NCBI GenBank assembly: GCA_903861645.1
Contig: CAIOVE010000085.1
Location: forward strand, 49,358 to 113,357
DNA from: an uncultured Hyphomicrobiales bacterium
Lineage (GTDB): Bacteria; Pseudomonadota; Alphaproteobacteria; Rhizobiales; Beijerinckiaceae
Length of the DNA: 64,000 nt
Direction of reading: 5' to 3'
Shown: positions 55,288-64,000 of the stretch, one piece after another
Numbering within the stretch: the first letter of the stretch is position 1
Layout: every line of letters begins with the position of its first letter
Notes under the pieces: model-generated
Database searches by the model: none
Seen by the model: the letters and a program-made list of their open reading frames with translations, nothing else
Told to the model about the DNA's origin: nothing
Program-made: the position numbers and the translations under genes

Positions 55288-55488
55288 GCGGGGTTTACGC
55301 GCGAGGGAACGACTCAACGGGAACCTTACGCGCAAGCAACGGGGCGGCCAACCTGTCGCGTGGCGCTTGCCGCCGGACCTCGCCTTGATTGACCCGCCAC
55401 GGCGCCTCGCGCATTGTTCCTCGGTTCGACGGGGACGACGTCGCCACACGGCGCCGCATGAAAAACCCCGCGACGGGAGGAAAACGCG

Positions 55489-56529
55489 ATGCGATCGGGA
55501 TCGAGGGCCCTGTCGGCGACCATCTTGCTGGGCGGCTTACTGGCGCCGGGCGGCGCGGCGCGCGCGCAAGGCGTCGAGGCCTTCTATCGCGGACGCGCCA
55601 TCGAAATCATTGTGGGCTATCCGACCGGCGCGAGCAACGACGTTTACGCGCGCGCGCTGGCCCAGCGCATGGGCGCGCATATTCCGGGCAAGCCGTCGAT
55701 CATCGTGCGCAACATGCCGGGCGCCGGCAGCTTTCTCGCCGCCAATTACATGACGTCGCAGGCGCCGCGCGACGGAACCTCCATCGGCATGATCGCGCCG
55801 ACGGCGCCGCTCGACGAGCGGCTCGGCACGGCGGGCGCGCGGTTCAGGACATCCGCCTTCAACTGGCTCGGTCGTGTCAATTCGCTGGTCAACGTCATCT
55901 TCATGGCGAAGCGCTCGCCCGTCGCCAACATAGCGGACGCGCGCGCGCGGGAATCGACGTTGGCGGGTACGGGGGCGGGCTCCGCCGTGTCGATCTATCC
56001 AACCGTGCTCGATAATGTGATCGGCGCGCGGTTCCGGTTGGTCATGGGCTATCGCGGCTCGGCCGAGGCCATGCTTGCGGTTGAGCGCGGCGAGGCCGAG
56101 GGCCATTGCACCGGCTGGGAAACGCTGAAAACCCTGCATCCCGACTGGATCGCCAATGGCGATGCGCGGCTCATCGTGCAATTCGCCCTCGCGAGGCATC
56201 CCGAATTGCCGAATGTTCCGACGGCGGTTGAACTGGCGTCCACGCCCGAGCAAAAAAGCCTGCTGGCCGCCGTCGTCAACGCCAGCGAGGTGGGGTCGGC
56301 TTTTTTCACCACCCCGGACGCGCCCGCCGACAGGGTGGAGGCGCTGCGGCGCGCCTTTGATGAAACCATGGCCGATCCCGACTTCATCGCCGACCTCGGG
56401 CAGGCGCGCGTCGGCCTGAGCCCGATGCGCGGCGAGGCGCTGCAATCGCTCGTGGCGGAGGTCGGCGCCCTGCCCGCCGAACTCGCCGGCCGGCTGAAGC
56501 CCCTGTACGGGCAAGCCGGCGGCAACTGA
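55489..56529 (+). CDS. TctC/Bug-type periplasmic binding protein (copy 5)
   Basis: 346 residues; signal peptide about 1-26 (GGAARAQ), mature start GVEAFYRGRAIEIIVGYPTGASNDVYARALAQRMGAHIPGK, IVRNMPGAGSFLAANYMTSQAPRDG, C-terminal APADRVEALRRAFDETMADPDFIADL. GGGAGGA lies ahead of ATG 55489. It stands outside the main catabolic region, divergent from the ClC gene and 68 bp before the SbcD-like gene. No TctA/TctB genes nearby. Confidence 0.9.
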   Translation: MRSGSRALSATILLGGLLAPGGAARAQGVEAFYRGRAIEIIVGYPTGASNDVYARALAQRMGAHIPGKPSIIVRNMPGAGSFLAANYMTSQAPRDGTSIGMIAPTAPLDERLGTAGARFRTSAFNWLGRVNSLVNVIFMAKRSPVANIADARARESTLAGTGAGSAVSIYPTVLDNVIGARFRLVMGYRGSAEAMLAVERGEAEGHCTGWETLKTLHPDWIANGDARLIVQFALARHPELPNVPTAVELASTPEQKSLLAAVVNASEVGSAFFTTPDAPADRVEALRRAFDETMADPDFIADLGQARVGLSPMRGEALQSLVAEVGALPAELAGRLKPLYGQAGGN

Positions 56530-56597
56530 ACGCGCGGCGCCGCTAGCCGCCGAATGGTCTATGCTGGCGGCCCGAATCGCTGTCGCGCGGACGCGCC

Positions 56598-57830
56598 ATG
56601 AATTTCACCTTCCTGCATTGCGCCGACATTCATCTGGGCAGCCCCATGAGCGGGCTCGCCCTGAAGGACGCGGCCGTGGCGGAGAAATTCGCGGCGGCCT
56701 GCCGTGAATCCTTCGCCGATCTCGTGACGCGCGCCATCGCGGAAAAGGTGGCTTTCGCGCTCATCGCCGGCGATCTCTACGACGGCGACTGGCAAGACAA
56801 CGGCATCGGCCTGTTCTTCAACCGGCAAGCGGCGCGCCTCGCCCGCGCTGATATTCCGGTCTATCTGATCAAGGGCAACCACGACGCCGAAAGCGTGGTG
56901 ACGCGCACCATTCCCCTGCCCGACAACGTCATCCAGTTTTCCACGCGGCGCGCCGAGACCCATGAACTGCCGGCGCTGAAAGTCGCGATCCACGGGCGAA
57001 GCTTTCCCGATCGCGCGGTCAATGAAAACTGGGCGGTGGATTACCCCGCGCCGCGCGCCGGCTGGCTTAACATCGGCATGCTGCATACATCCTGCGAGGG
57101 CAACGCCAAACACGCGACCTACGCGCCCTGCTCGGTCGCGGAACTCGTCGCGCGCGGCTACGACTACTGGGCGCTGGGGCATGTCCACGCGTATCAGGAG
57201 CTGCATCGCGACCCATGGATCGTCTATCCCGGCAACACGCAGGGGCGAAGCGTGCGCGAGACCGGCGAAAAGGGCGCCGTCTTCGTCGATGTCGTCGACG
57301 GACGGATCGACCGCGTCAGGCGCGAAATCGTGGACCGCGCGCGCTGGGTTGAAGCCATTATCGATATCTCCAGCGCCGCGACGACCGCGGAGGCCTTGGC
57401 TAAAGTTGGCGCGGACTTGCGCCCGTTGCTGGTAGATGCGCGCGGTCGCGCCGTCGCCGCGCGGGTCCGGCTCGTGGGCGAAACAACGCTCGACCACGCA
57501 CTGCGCGCCGGGCGCTCGCAACTTTTCGACGACGTTCTCGCGCTCGCGCAGCAAATCCACGACGACGCGTGGCTGGAAAAGCTTTCGCTGGAAACGATTT
57601 TCCCGGCGCGCGCCACGGCGGGGCATGATCTGTCGTCGATCGACCTCGACGCGATGATCGCGGACTGCGTTGATGATCCCAACCTCAGGCGCAGGGCGCT
57701 GGAGGCGGTGGGCCAGATCGCGGCCAAGCTGCCAGGCGAGGCGACGCGAGACGACACACCGCTGGCGGAAGACATGGACGCGCTGATCGCCGAGGCGCGC
57801 GCCATCGTGCTCGCGCGCGCCGGGGCCTGA
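56598..57830 (+). CDS. SbcD-like (YhaO-type) metallophosphoesterase
   Basis: 410 residues. Calcineurin-like phosphoesterase motifs in order: FLHCADIHLGS (D-x-H), AGDLYDGDW (GDxxD), IKGNHDAES (GNHD), and WALGHVHAYQ (GHxH), which bind two metal ions. The C-terminal part (about 250-410) is an all-alpha cap. The architecture matches the YhaO exonuclease subgroup paired with YhaN, rather than classic SbcD. It is 2 bp before the ATPase gene and the two proteins are expected to form a DNA-end processing complex like Mre11-Rad50. Confidence 0.9.
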   Translation: MNFTFLHCADIHLGSPMSGLALKDAAVAEKFAAACRESFADLVTRAIAEKVAFALIAGDLYDGDWQDNGIGLFFNRQAARLARADIPVYLIKGNHDAESVVTRTIPLPDNVIQFSTRRAETHELPALKVAIHGRSFPDRAVNENWAVDYPAPRAGWLNIGMLHTSCEGNAKHATYAPCSVAELVARGYDYWALGHVHAYQELHRDPWIVYPGNTQGRSVRETGEKGAVFVDVVDGRIDRVRREIVDRARWVEAIIDISSAATTAEALAKVGADLRPLLVDARGRAVAARVRLVGETTLDHALRAGRSQLFDDVLALAQQIHDDAWLEKLSLETIFPARATAGHDLSSIDLDAMIADCVDDPNLRRRALEAVGQIAAKLPGEATRDDTPLAEDMDALIAEARAIVLARAGA

Positions 57831-57832
57831 CC

Positions 57833-60800
57833 ATGCGGTTCCGCGCGCTCAATCTCCAGAAATACGGCTGCTTCACCGATCGTTCGCTGCGCTTCCGTCC
57901 CGACGCGCGCGCGCATGTCGTTTTTGGCCCCAACGAGGCGGGCAAGAGCACGGCGCTCGCCGCGACGCGCGACCTGCTGTTCGGCTTTCCCGAACGCGTC
58001 ACCATCGATTTCCTGCACAAGTCAAGCGACCTGCGCGTGGGCGGCGAACTCGTCGCGCGCGATGGCCGGCGGCTTTCCCTCGCGCGTCGCAAGGGCCGGG
58101 CGCGGACGTTGCTATCGCCCGAGGGCGGCGAACTGCCCGATGACGCGCTGATCCCGTTTCTCGGCGGTCTGACGCGCGACGTCTTTTCGCGCGCCTTTGG
58201 GCTGGACGCCGGCGCCCTGCGCGCGGGCGCGGATGAAATCCTGAAAAACCGCGGCGACGCGGGCGAAAGCCTGATGGCCGCCGCGGCCGGCCTGCGCGGC
58301 CTCGCCGAGCTACGGAAAAATCTGGACACGGAAGCCGACGCCATTTTCACGCCGCGCGCCCGGCAACGGAAATTTTACGAGGCGGAGGCGCGCCATGCCG
58401 CCGCCCGCAAGGCGTTGCGCGAGGGCGAACTTACCGCCGGGGCGTGGCGCAAGCTGCAAGAGGACATCGCCGCGCGCGCCGCGCGGATGGAGGAGATCAA
58501 GGCGCGCCGCGCCGAGGTCGCGACTCGGCTGCGCGCGATCGACCGGTTGACACGGTTGAAGCCGCGGGTCGCGGCCATCGACTCAGCCGAAACGGCCTTG
58601 GCCGGCCTCGTCGCGGCGGGCGATCCGCCGCGCGGCTTTGGCGCGGAACTCGGCAAGGCGCTGGGGGACGTGTCGTCGGCGGAGAGCCTTCAGGCCGAGG
58701 CGCGCGCGCGCGTCGAGAAGGCCACGAGCGAACTCGCGTCCATCGAGGTCGATCGCGCGCTGATCGCGCGCGGAACCGAAATCGCGGCGCTGCATCGCGA
58801 TCTCGGCGCCTATCGTAAAGCGGTGAGCGATCGCCCGCGCGTGCAGGCGGAGGCGGACGGGTATCAAGCGGAGGCGCTGGAAATCGCCGCCAGCCTGGGT
58901 CTGGCCGATATCGGGGAGCTGGAGGCCCGCCGCCCCACCGCCGCCGCGCTGGCCGACATCGCGGCGCTGATCCGCGAGGGCGAAAAGCTCGATGGCGAAT
59001 TGCGGGGCCTGGAGGACGCCATCGCGCGCGAACGCGACGGGCTCGACAAGCTCGACCGCGAGGACGCCGCGCGCGGCGGCCTCGTCGATCCCGCGCCCTT
59101 GCGCGAAAAGCAGGCGGTCTTTCGCGACGTTCCCGAACGCGCCCGCGACCATGATCGCGAGGCGGCGCGACTTGCCGGCGATCTGCGCGCGCTCGACGAC
59201 GAGGCCGCGCGGCTGTCGCCCCCGGTTGGCGACCTCGATCGAATGGCCCGGATGGCCCCGCCGACGGCCGAAGCGCTTCAGGGATTTCGCGCGGCCTTTG
59301 AGGAAGCGGACGTCGAGGCGCGCGCCACGCGGGCGGCGCTTGCGTCCGCGCGCGAGGAAGCGGCCAGCGTTTCGGCGCGCTTGCAGGCGCTGGCGGCCGG
59401 TCGACCCGTGCCCACGCCCGAGCGCATCGCCGCGGCCCGCGGCGCGCGCGACGACGCTTGGGCCGTTCTGCGGCGCGCGCTCTTTGGCGACGGGGCCGCC
59501 CCGACCGGCGCCGCGCTGGCCAGCGCCGTGTCGCGTTACGAGGTCGCCGCCGCCGAGGCCGACGCCCTCGCCGACGAGGCCGCGCGCGACGCCGACCGCG
59601 TGTCGCGCCATCGCGCGGCAGAGGAAGACCTCGCGCGCCGCAATGAACAAATCCACGCCGCCGAACAACGACTTTCGACGACGGAGGCGCGGGCCGCCGA
59701 CCTATCGCGTCGCTGGGCCGACGCATGGGCGCCGACGGGGGTCGCGCCCACGACACCCGGCGAGATGGCGGGCTGGCTGGCCGCGCTACGGGCGCTGCTT
59801 GAACGGCGCGCCGCCCTGACCACGCGCCGCGCCAACCTCGAGGCGCTCGCCGCCGACCTCGCCCGGCTCGCGCCGCCGCTGGAGGCGCTGAGCCTCGAAG
59901 CCGGTTTGCCGCCCCTGCCGGGGCTCGACGTCGGCCGCATGGCGGCGCGGGTCGAGGAGCGGCTGCGCGCCCTTGAAGCGCCATGGACGGCCGCGCGCGA
60001 CCTGCAAACCCGGCGCGCCGACGCGCAACCGCGGCTTGAGGGCCTGCGCGCCAACCACGAGGCGGCCATCGCCCGCCGGGCCGGCTGGCTGACCCGCTGG
60101 GCGCGCGTCGCGCCGGTTCTGGGCCTGCGCCCCGAGGATTCCCGCGAGGCGGCCGGCGCCGCCCTTGAGGCGTGGCGGTCGGCGCCAACGCCGCTGGCGA
60201 ACCGCGCTGACCGGCTTCGCCGCGTCGACGGCATGAAGCGCGACATGGAACGCTTCGAGGCCGGCGTGACCGGTCTGGTGGAGGAACTGGCGCCCGAACT
60301 CGCGGCCGCGTCGCCCATGGACGCGGTCGAAACACTGCACAAACGCCTGACCGCGGCCGCCGCGCTGGAAGGTCGCCGGGAACAACTGGCGCGCCAGCGG
60401 GGCGAACTCGAACTTGCGTTGACCGCCGCCGGAGACGCGCTCGCGGCCGCCCGCGCCCACCGCGACGCGCTCGCGGAACGGGCGCCGCCCGGCGCCGATC
60501 TCAGCCTGCTGCGGCAACGTCTCGACGCGCGCGACCGGGCCGCCGAGGCGCTGGACATCGCGCGGCGGGAATTCGCCATCGCCGCCGATGGCCTCGACGA
60601 AACGGTGGTCCGCGCCGATCTCGCTTCCTTCGATCCGGATCGGGCGGGGGCCGAGGCGGACGCCGCCCAGCGCGAGGAAAAGCTGCTCGCGGAGGAGGAA
60701 AACCGGGTTTACGCCGAGCACGACGCCCTTACGAAGAACCGCGACGCCCTTGGCGAGGGCGAAGCCGCGGAACGCGCCATGCAGGCAAGGCGCGGCGCCG

Positions 60801-61306
60801 AGGCCGAGATGGTCGCTCTGGCGCGCGAATGGTCAATCCTGCGGATCGGGTCGCTGCTGCTGGAAACAACGCTTGAAAAGCATCGCGCCTCGCGCGCCGA
60901 CCCGCTGCTGAGCCGGGCCGGCGCGCTGCTCCGCTCGCTGACCGGGGGGGCCTACGCGGCGATCGAACAGCAATACGATGACGCGGACGACGCGAGGCTC
61001 GTCGCGCGGCGCGCGAGTGGCGAGAGCGTTCCCGTCGAAGGCCTGAGCGAGGGCGCCCGCGATCAGTTCTACCTCGCGCTGCGGCTCGCCTATGTCGAGG
61101 ATTACGGCGCCCGCGCGGAGCCGGCCCCCTTCATCGTCGACGACATATTCGCCAGCTTCGACGACGCGCGCACGCGTTACGCGCTGGAAACGCTGGCGAC
61201 GCTGGGCGAGGGCGCGCAGCCCATCGTCTTCACCCATCACCGGCACGTGGTCGACATCGCCGTCGCGGCGCTGGGCGCGACGGTGGACGTCATCGAACTC
61301 GCCTGA
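57833..61306 (+). CDS. SbcC/YhaN-like SMC-type ATPase
   Basis: 1157 residues. N-terminal ATPase lobe with MRFRALNLQKYGCFTDRSLRFRP and Walker A FGPNEAGKST (about 33-42), a central region of about 850 residues very rich in Ala/Arg/Glu/Asp that forms coiled coils, and the C-terminal lobe with signature GLSEGARDQFYLALRLAYVEDYGA, Walker B FIVDDIFASFDD and the switch His in FTHHRHVV. No zinc-hook CxxC is apparent, consistent with the YhaN type. It pairs with the phosphoesterase upstream. The long central repeat-like sequence also gives large empty antisense frames that are not genes. Confidence 0.92.
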   Translation: MRFRALNLQKYGCFTDRSLRFRPDARAHVVFGPNEAGKSTALAATRDLLFGFPERVTIDFLHKSSDLRVGGELVARDGRRLSLARRKGRARTLLSPEGGELPDDALIPFLGGLTRDVFSRAFGLDAGALRAGADEILKNRGDAGESLMAAAAGLRGLAELRKNLDTEADAIFTPRARQRKFYEAEARHAAARKALREGELTAGAWRKLQEDIAARAARMEEIKARRAEVATRLRAIDRLTRLKPRVAAIDSAETALAGLVAAGDPPRGFGAELGKALGDVSSAESLQAEARARVEKATSELASIEVDRALIARGTEIAALHRDLGAYRKAVSDRPRVQAEADGYQAEALEIAASLGLADIGELEARRPTAAALADIAALIREGEKLDGELRGLEDAIARERDGLDKLDREDAARGGLVDPAPLREKQAVFRDVPERARDHDREAARLAGDLRALDDEAARLSPPVGDLDRMARMAPPTAEALQGFRAAFEEADVEARATRAALASAREEAASVSARLQALAAGRPVPTPERIAAARGARDDAWAVLRRALFGDGAAPTGAALASAVSRYEVAAAEADALADEAARDADRVSRHRAAEEDLARRNEQIHAAEQRLSTTEARAADLSRRWADAWAPTGVAPTTPGEMAGWLAALRALLERRAALTTRRANLEALAADLARLAPPLEALSLEAGLPPLPGLDVGRMAARVEERLRALEAPWTAARDLQTRRADAQPRLEGLRANHEAAIARRAGWLTRWARVAPVLGLRPEDSREAAGAALEAWRSAPTPLANRADRLRRVDGMKRDMERFEAGVTGLVEELAPELAAASPMDAVETLHKRLTAAAALEGRREQLARQRGELELALTAAGDALAAARAHRDALAERAPPGADLSLLRQRLDARDRAAEALDIARREFAIAADGLDETVVRADLASFDPDRAGAEADAAQREEKLLAEEENRVYAEHDALTKNRDALGEGEAAERAMQARRGAEAEMVALAREWSILRIGSLLLETTLEKHRASRADPLLSRAGALLRSLTGGAYAAIEQQYDDADDARLVARRASGESVPVEGLSEGARDQFYLALRLAYVEDYGARAEPAPFIVDDIFASFDDARTRYALETLATLGEGAQPIVFTHHRHVVDIAVAALGATVDVIELA

Positions 61307-61308
61307 AC

Positions 61309-63609
61309 TCAGGCGGCCGCGGCGGTGGCGACGGCGGGCCGAACGGTTCCGTCAATGAACTCCCAGTCGCTGGCGCGATTGGGCTTGCCAAGCAGGTAAC
61401 CCTGGATCTCATCGACGCCAGCGGCCTGAAGCAGGGCGAGCTGCTCGCGCGTTTCAACGCCTTCCGCCGTCGTGCGAACATTGATCGCGCGCGCGATATT
61501 GATCGTCGCGGAAATGATGGCGGCCTTGCCATTGGAGTCGGCGATTCCGTCCACGAACGACTTGTCGATCTTGATCTTGTCGAGCGGAAAACCGCAGATG
61601 TGACTCAGCGAGGAGTAGCCAGTGCCGAAGTCGTCGAGCGCGATCCGGACGCCAAGCGCGCGCAATTCCCGCAACGTGTCGACGCAGCGCTGACGGTCGT
61701 TGATGATGGCGGATTCGGTGATCTCGATTTCCAGGCGCGTGGGCGACAGCCAAGAGCGGGCGAGCGCGTTTTTCACCTGCGCGACAAGATCGCCCTGAAT
61801 GAAATGATCGGCGGAGATGTTCACGGCGACGCCAACGTGCTCGGGCCACTTCGCGCACTCGCGGCAGGCGACGCGCAAGACGTATTCGCCCAGCCCCGTC
61901 ACCAGGCCAAATCGCTCGGCGAGCGGAATGAAAACAGCGGGCGATATATTCCCTTCGCGCGGATGGCGCCAGCGCGCCAGCGCCTCCATGCTGCGCACCT
62001 TGAGCGTCCGCGAGTCGAAAAGCGGCTGATAAAACAACTCCAGCCGCTCGTTTTCGATCGCCTCGCGCAGATCGTTGGCGAGCGCGCGCTGGGTCAACAT
62101 GTCCTGCTGCATGGACGGCTCGAATAGACGCGTACAAGCGCGACCGTCGGATTTGGCCCGGAACAGGGCCAGGTCGGCGTTGCGGAGCAACTCGCCCGGC
62201 GTCGCCGCGCCATCGCCGGACAGGGCGACGCCCATGCTCAGTTTGATGTCGATGCCGTGCCCGGCCACCATGATCGGCTTCTCGACGCAAACGCGGATGC
62301 GATGGACGATCGCCGGCCAGTAAGGCTCCATGTCGTCACGGCTTGGTCTGAAAAACGCGAATTCGTCGCTGCCCAGCCGCGCGACCACGTCGCCGGGATC
62401 GGCGACCTCGGCCAGCGAGCCCGCGAAAATCCGCAGCACGTCATTGCCGATGGAATGACCGTAACTGTCGTTGATTTCCTTGAACCGGTCGATGTTGATC
62501 AGCACCACGAGCGAGGCGCGGCCCTTGGCTTCGTGTCGCGACATGTCGCGACGCAGGGATTCCACGAATTCGTTGCGGTTGCCGATGCCGGTCAGGGCGT
62601 CGTGATGCGCGAGATATTCGATGCGCGCGCCCCTTTCATCGAGCGCCGCCTCGGCGATCATGGCGCTTTTCAGTTGCTTCAGCATCTGGCGCATCAAAAC
62701 GCCAAAGCCAATGAGCAAAAGGATGAACCCACCGACCAGCACCATCATGCGCTGCCGCCAGGCGGCCAGCGCGACGCTTTCCACGACAGCCACGTTGATA
62801 ACGAGCGGATAGTGCTCGACAAGCCGCACGGCGACCCAACGCGGGGTCGCGGCGAAGACGCCCGGCGAACGATACGAACCGCCGCCGTCGGCGACGAGAC
62901 GGTACCAGCCGCCGCCATGCGGCATGCGCTCACCGGTCCTGCTCACGCTGTCGGGATGCCGGAAGTACACGACCCCGTCGTTGCGCAATAGCACGAGGGA
63001 CTCGCCAGGCATGGAGGAAATCGCGTCGTGAACGCGTAGCAACTCGTCGGGGTGGAAGCCGATCCAGACGACGCCGAGAAAGGCGCCATCGCTGGATTGA
63101 ACGCGACGAGAGAAAAAAACCGTTGGCTCGCCGGTCACGCGGTTCGGCGCTGGCTCGCTGACGTAAAGCTCGTTTGAATTCGACGTCTTCTGATTGAGGA
63201 AATAGTCGCGATCCGCAACGTTGACGGCGGGCGTCGGCCAAACCCGCGTCATGTTGATCATGTCGCCGTTGGCGTCGACGACGCCGATCGCGAAGGATTG
63301 GGGAGCCCGCTTTAACTGTTCCGTCAACATGTCGAAAACGGCCGCGTCGCCCGACACGGACCGAAGGCCTTCCGCCGTGGCGGCGCGGGCGTTGAGCAAA
63401 TGGACGACATCCTGCAGCACGAGGTCGATCGCATGGGCCGAATGATCGGTCTGCTCGGCGATGACGGTCGCGATGTTGCCCGCCGCGCGGGTCGCCTCGG
63501 CGATCGCGTCATTGCGCTGTTTCCAGAGCGACAGGCCAACGGCGCAGGTGGCCATGACCATCAGAAGAACGCCCAGGACGATTACGCGCCGATAAATCCG
63601 TTCAAGCAT
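61309..63609 (-). CDS. Membrane GGDEF-EAL protein with periplasmic Cache-like sensor
   Basis: 766 residues. Helix 1 at about 8-28, a periplasmic dCACHE-like domain (about 30-280; RDYFLNQKTSNSNELYVSEP, TGEPTVFFSRRV), helix 2 at about 283-306, a GGDEF domain (about 335-500) and an EAL domain (about 515-755). GGDEF signature is GSDEF (RLGSDEFAFF), which may be catalytically weak; the EAL domain has MEALARWRHPREGNISPAVFIPLAERFGLV, NISADHF, EITESAIINDRQ and DDFGTGYSSLSHI, so c-di-GMP phosphodiesterase activity looks intact. Convergent with the SbcC-like gene, 2-bp gap. Confidence 0.94.
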   Translation of the reverse strand: MLERIYRRVIVLGVLLMVMATCAVGLSLWKQRNDAIAEATRAAGNIATVIAEQTDHSAHAIDLVLQDVVHLLNARAATAEGLRSVSGDAAVFDMLTEQLKRAPQSFAIGVVDANGDMINMTRVWPTPAVNVADRDYFLNQKTSNSNELYVSEPAPNRVTGEPTVFFSRRVQSSDGAFLGVVWIGFHPDELLRVHDAISSMPGESLVLLRNDGVVYFRHPDSVSRTGERMPHGGGWYRLVADGGGSYRSPGVFAATPRWVAVRLVEHYPLVINVAVVESVALAAWRQRMMVLVGGFILLLIGFGVLMRQMLKQLKSAMIAEAALDERGARIEYLAHHDALTGIGNRNEFVESLRRDMSRHEAKGRASLVVLINIDRFKEINDSYGHSIGNDVLRIFAGSLAEVADPGDVVARLGSDEFAFFRPSRDDMEPYWPAIVHRIRVCVEKPIMVAGHGIDIKLSMGVALSGDGAATPGELLRNADLALFRAKSDGRACTRLFEPSMQQDMLTQRALANDLREAIENERLELFYQPLFDSRTLKVRSMEALARWRHPREGNISPAVFIPLAERFGLVTGLGEYVLRVACRECAKWPEHVGVAVNISADHFIQGDLVAQVKNALARSWLSPTRLEIEITESAIINDRQRCVDTLRELRALGVRIALDDFGTGYSSLSHICGFPLDKIKIDKSFVDGIADSNGKAAIISATINIARAINVRTTAEGVETREQLALLQAAGVDEIQGYLLGKPNRASDWEFIDGTVRPAVATAAAA

Positions 63610-63874
63610 GCATCACCCTGGTGCCCGCGCGGCTTCGGAACGCCGGCTATTTATCGCATGAAACAACATCGATTTTTGTTCGGCGCCCGACCGACGTGGC
63701 GACCGCTATACAAATCAATAGGTTGGCGGTTATTGAGAATGGGCTAAATCCGACATGGGTAGTTCTACGGATATTGCACTCTTCGATGGCGCATGCGGCG
63801 CGACCGGGCGGCGCCGGTCTTGCGCCTTCGGCCCGGAATAACGAAAAGTTTAACCCGACAATCGAAGGGCGGTC

Positions 63875-64000
63875 TCAAATTTGAAGCGCAACACCCGGCC
63901 TCTGGATTTCATTATAGAAGACTTCCTCGGGGGTTTGAAAGCCGAGGCAGGCGCGCGGCCTTGTGTTGAGGCTATGGGCGATTTTTTCGAGATCACGGCG
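63875..64000 (-). CDS. IS30-family transposase, C-terminal end (partial, window edge)
   Basis: The last 41 codons of a reading frame that enters from beyond position 64000: RRDLEKIAHSLNTRPRACLG, FQTPEEVFYNEIQRPGVALQ, stop TGA at 63877-63875. The LNxRPR-x2-LGF-x-TPxE pattern and the ...GVAL ending match IS30 transposase tails; this is the end of the DDE integrase domain. The inserted element continues to the right; its left-hand end should lie somewhere in 63780-63875 but I could not identify the terminal inverted repeat from one side. The 265-bp gap 63610-63874 otherwise holds only the GGDEF-EAL gene's upstream region. Confidence 0.88.
   Translation of the reverse strand, partial: RRDLEKIAHSLNTRPRACLGFQTPEEVFYNEIQRPGVALQI

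Noticed and set aside
58497..60335. A 612-codon minus-strand frame opposite the SbcC-like coiled-coil region
   Set aside because: Almost entirely Arg/Pro/Ala, a by-product of the GC-biased coiled-coil codons.
61301..61314. GCCTGA-AC-TCAGGC symmetry at the convergent SbcC-like/GGDEF-EAL stops
   Set aside because: It arises because both proteins end in Ala followed by TGA; a two-base loop cannot form a terminator hairpin.

Overview
The window is GC-rich chromosomal DNA (about two thirds G+C by eye) with the gene style of an alphaproteobacterium, most likely Hyphomicrobiales (Rhizobiales). The signs are: an F0 operon atpI-atpB-atpE-atpG(b')-atpF(b) separate from F1; a ctaC-ctaD-ctaB oxidase operon; a split-P gcv operon; a MarR/OmpR/EnvZ-like triplet beside a branched-chain aminotransferase; an Anbu proteasome operon; a gst-queG-epimerase operon; and an IalB-family protein. 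Genus cannot be fixed from the sequence alone.

Layout. 1-14.5 kb is core metabolism: cytochrome c oxidase (ctaB partial at the left edge, ctaD, ctaC, minus strand), an IalB-like protein and a lipoprotein, a tandem glycine riboswitch driving gcvT-gcvH-gcvPA-gcvPB, a DUF2461 gene, the F0 ATP synthase operon with an intrinsic terminator, and a probable outer-membrane beta-barrel protein. 14.5-28 kb holds an SsuBC/TauBC-like ABC importer pair, a periplasmic type-1 binding protein, comM, a luciferase-like monooxygenase, ilvE, the MarR/response regulator/kinase operon, and a four-gene Anbu operon (ATP-grasp, alpha-E, transglutaminase-like, Anbu). The transglutaminase-like protein has Ala where the catalytic Cys is expected.

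28-50 kb is an accessory catabolic region without any recognisable transcription regulator. It has two gentisate-dioxygenase-like cupins, four TctC/Bug-type periplasmic binding proteins with no TctA/TctB membrane partners, a flavin monooxygenase, an extradiol-dioxygenase-like VOC protein, a UbiD decarboxylase, a six-gene operon coding a Liv-type ABC importer (fused LivH-LivM permease) plus HyuA/HyuB, an exported alpha/beta hydrolase, an ACMSD-like amidohydrolase with an altered metal motif, and an arylmalonate decarboxylase/maleate isomerase-like protein that appears to lack the family's catalytic cysteines. A perfect 16-bp palindrome sits in the divergent gap between the Liv-Hyu operon and the hydrolase. 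Together these suggest uptake and ring cleavage or decarboxylation of one or more aromatic or cyclic-amide acids; the substrate is not determinable here.

50-64 kb contains the gst-queG-epimerase operon (queG probably starts at CTG), an SDR, a ClC-type channel with CBS domains, a fifth TctC protein, an SbcD/SbcC-like (YhaO/YhaN-like) nuclease pair, a membrane GGDEF-EAL protein and, at the right edge, the 3' end of an IS30-family transposase. No tRNA, rRNA or CRISPR array was recognised.
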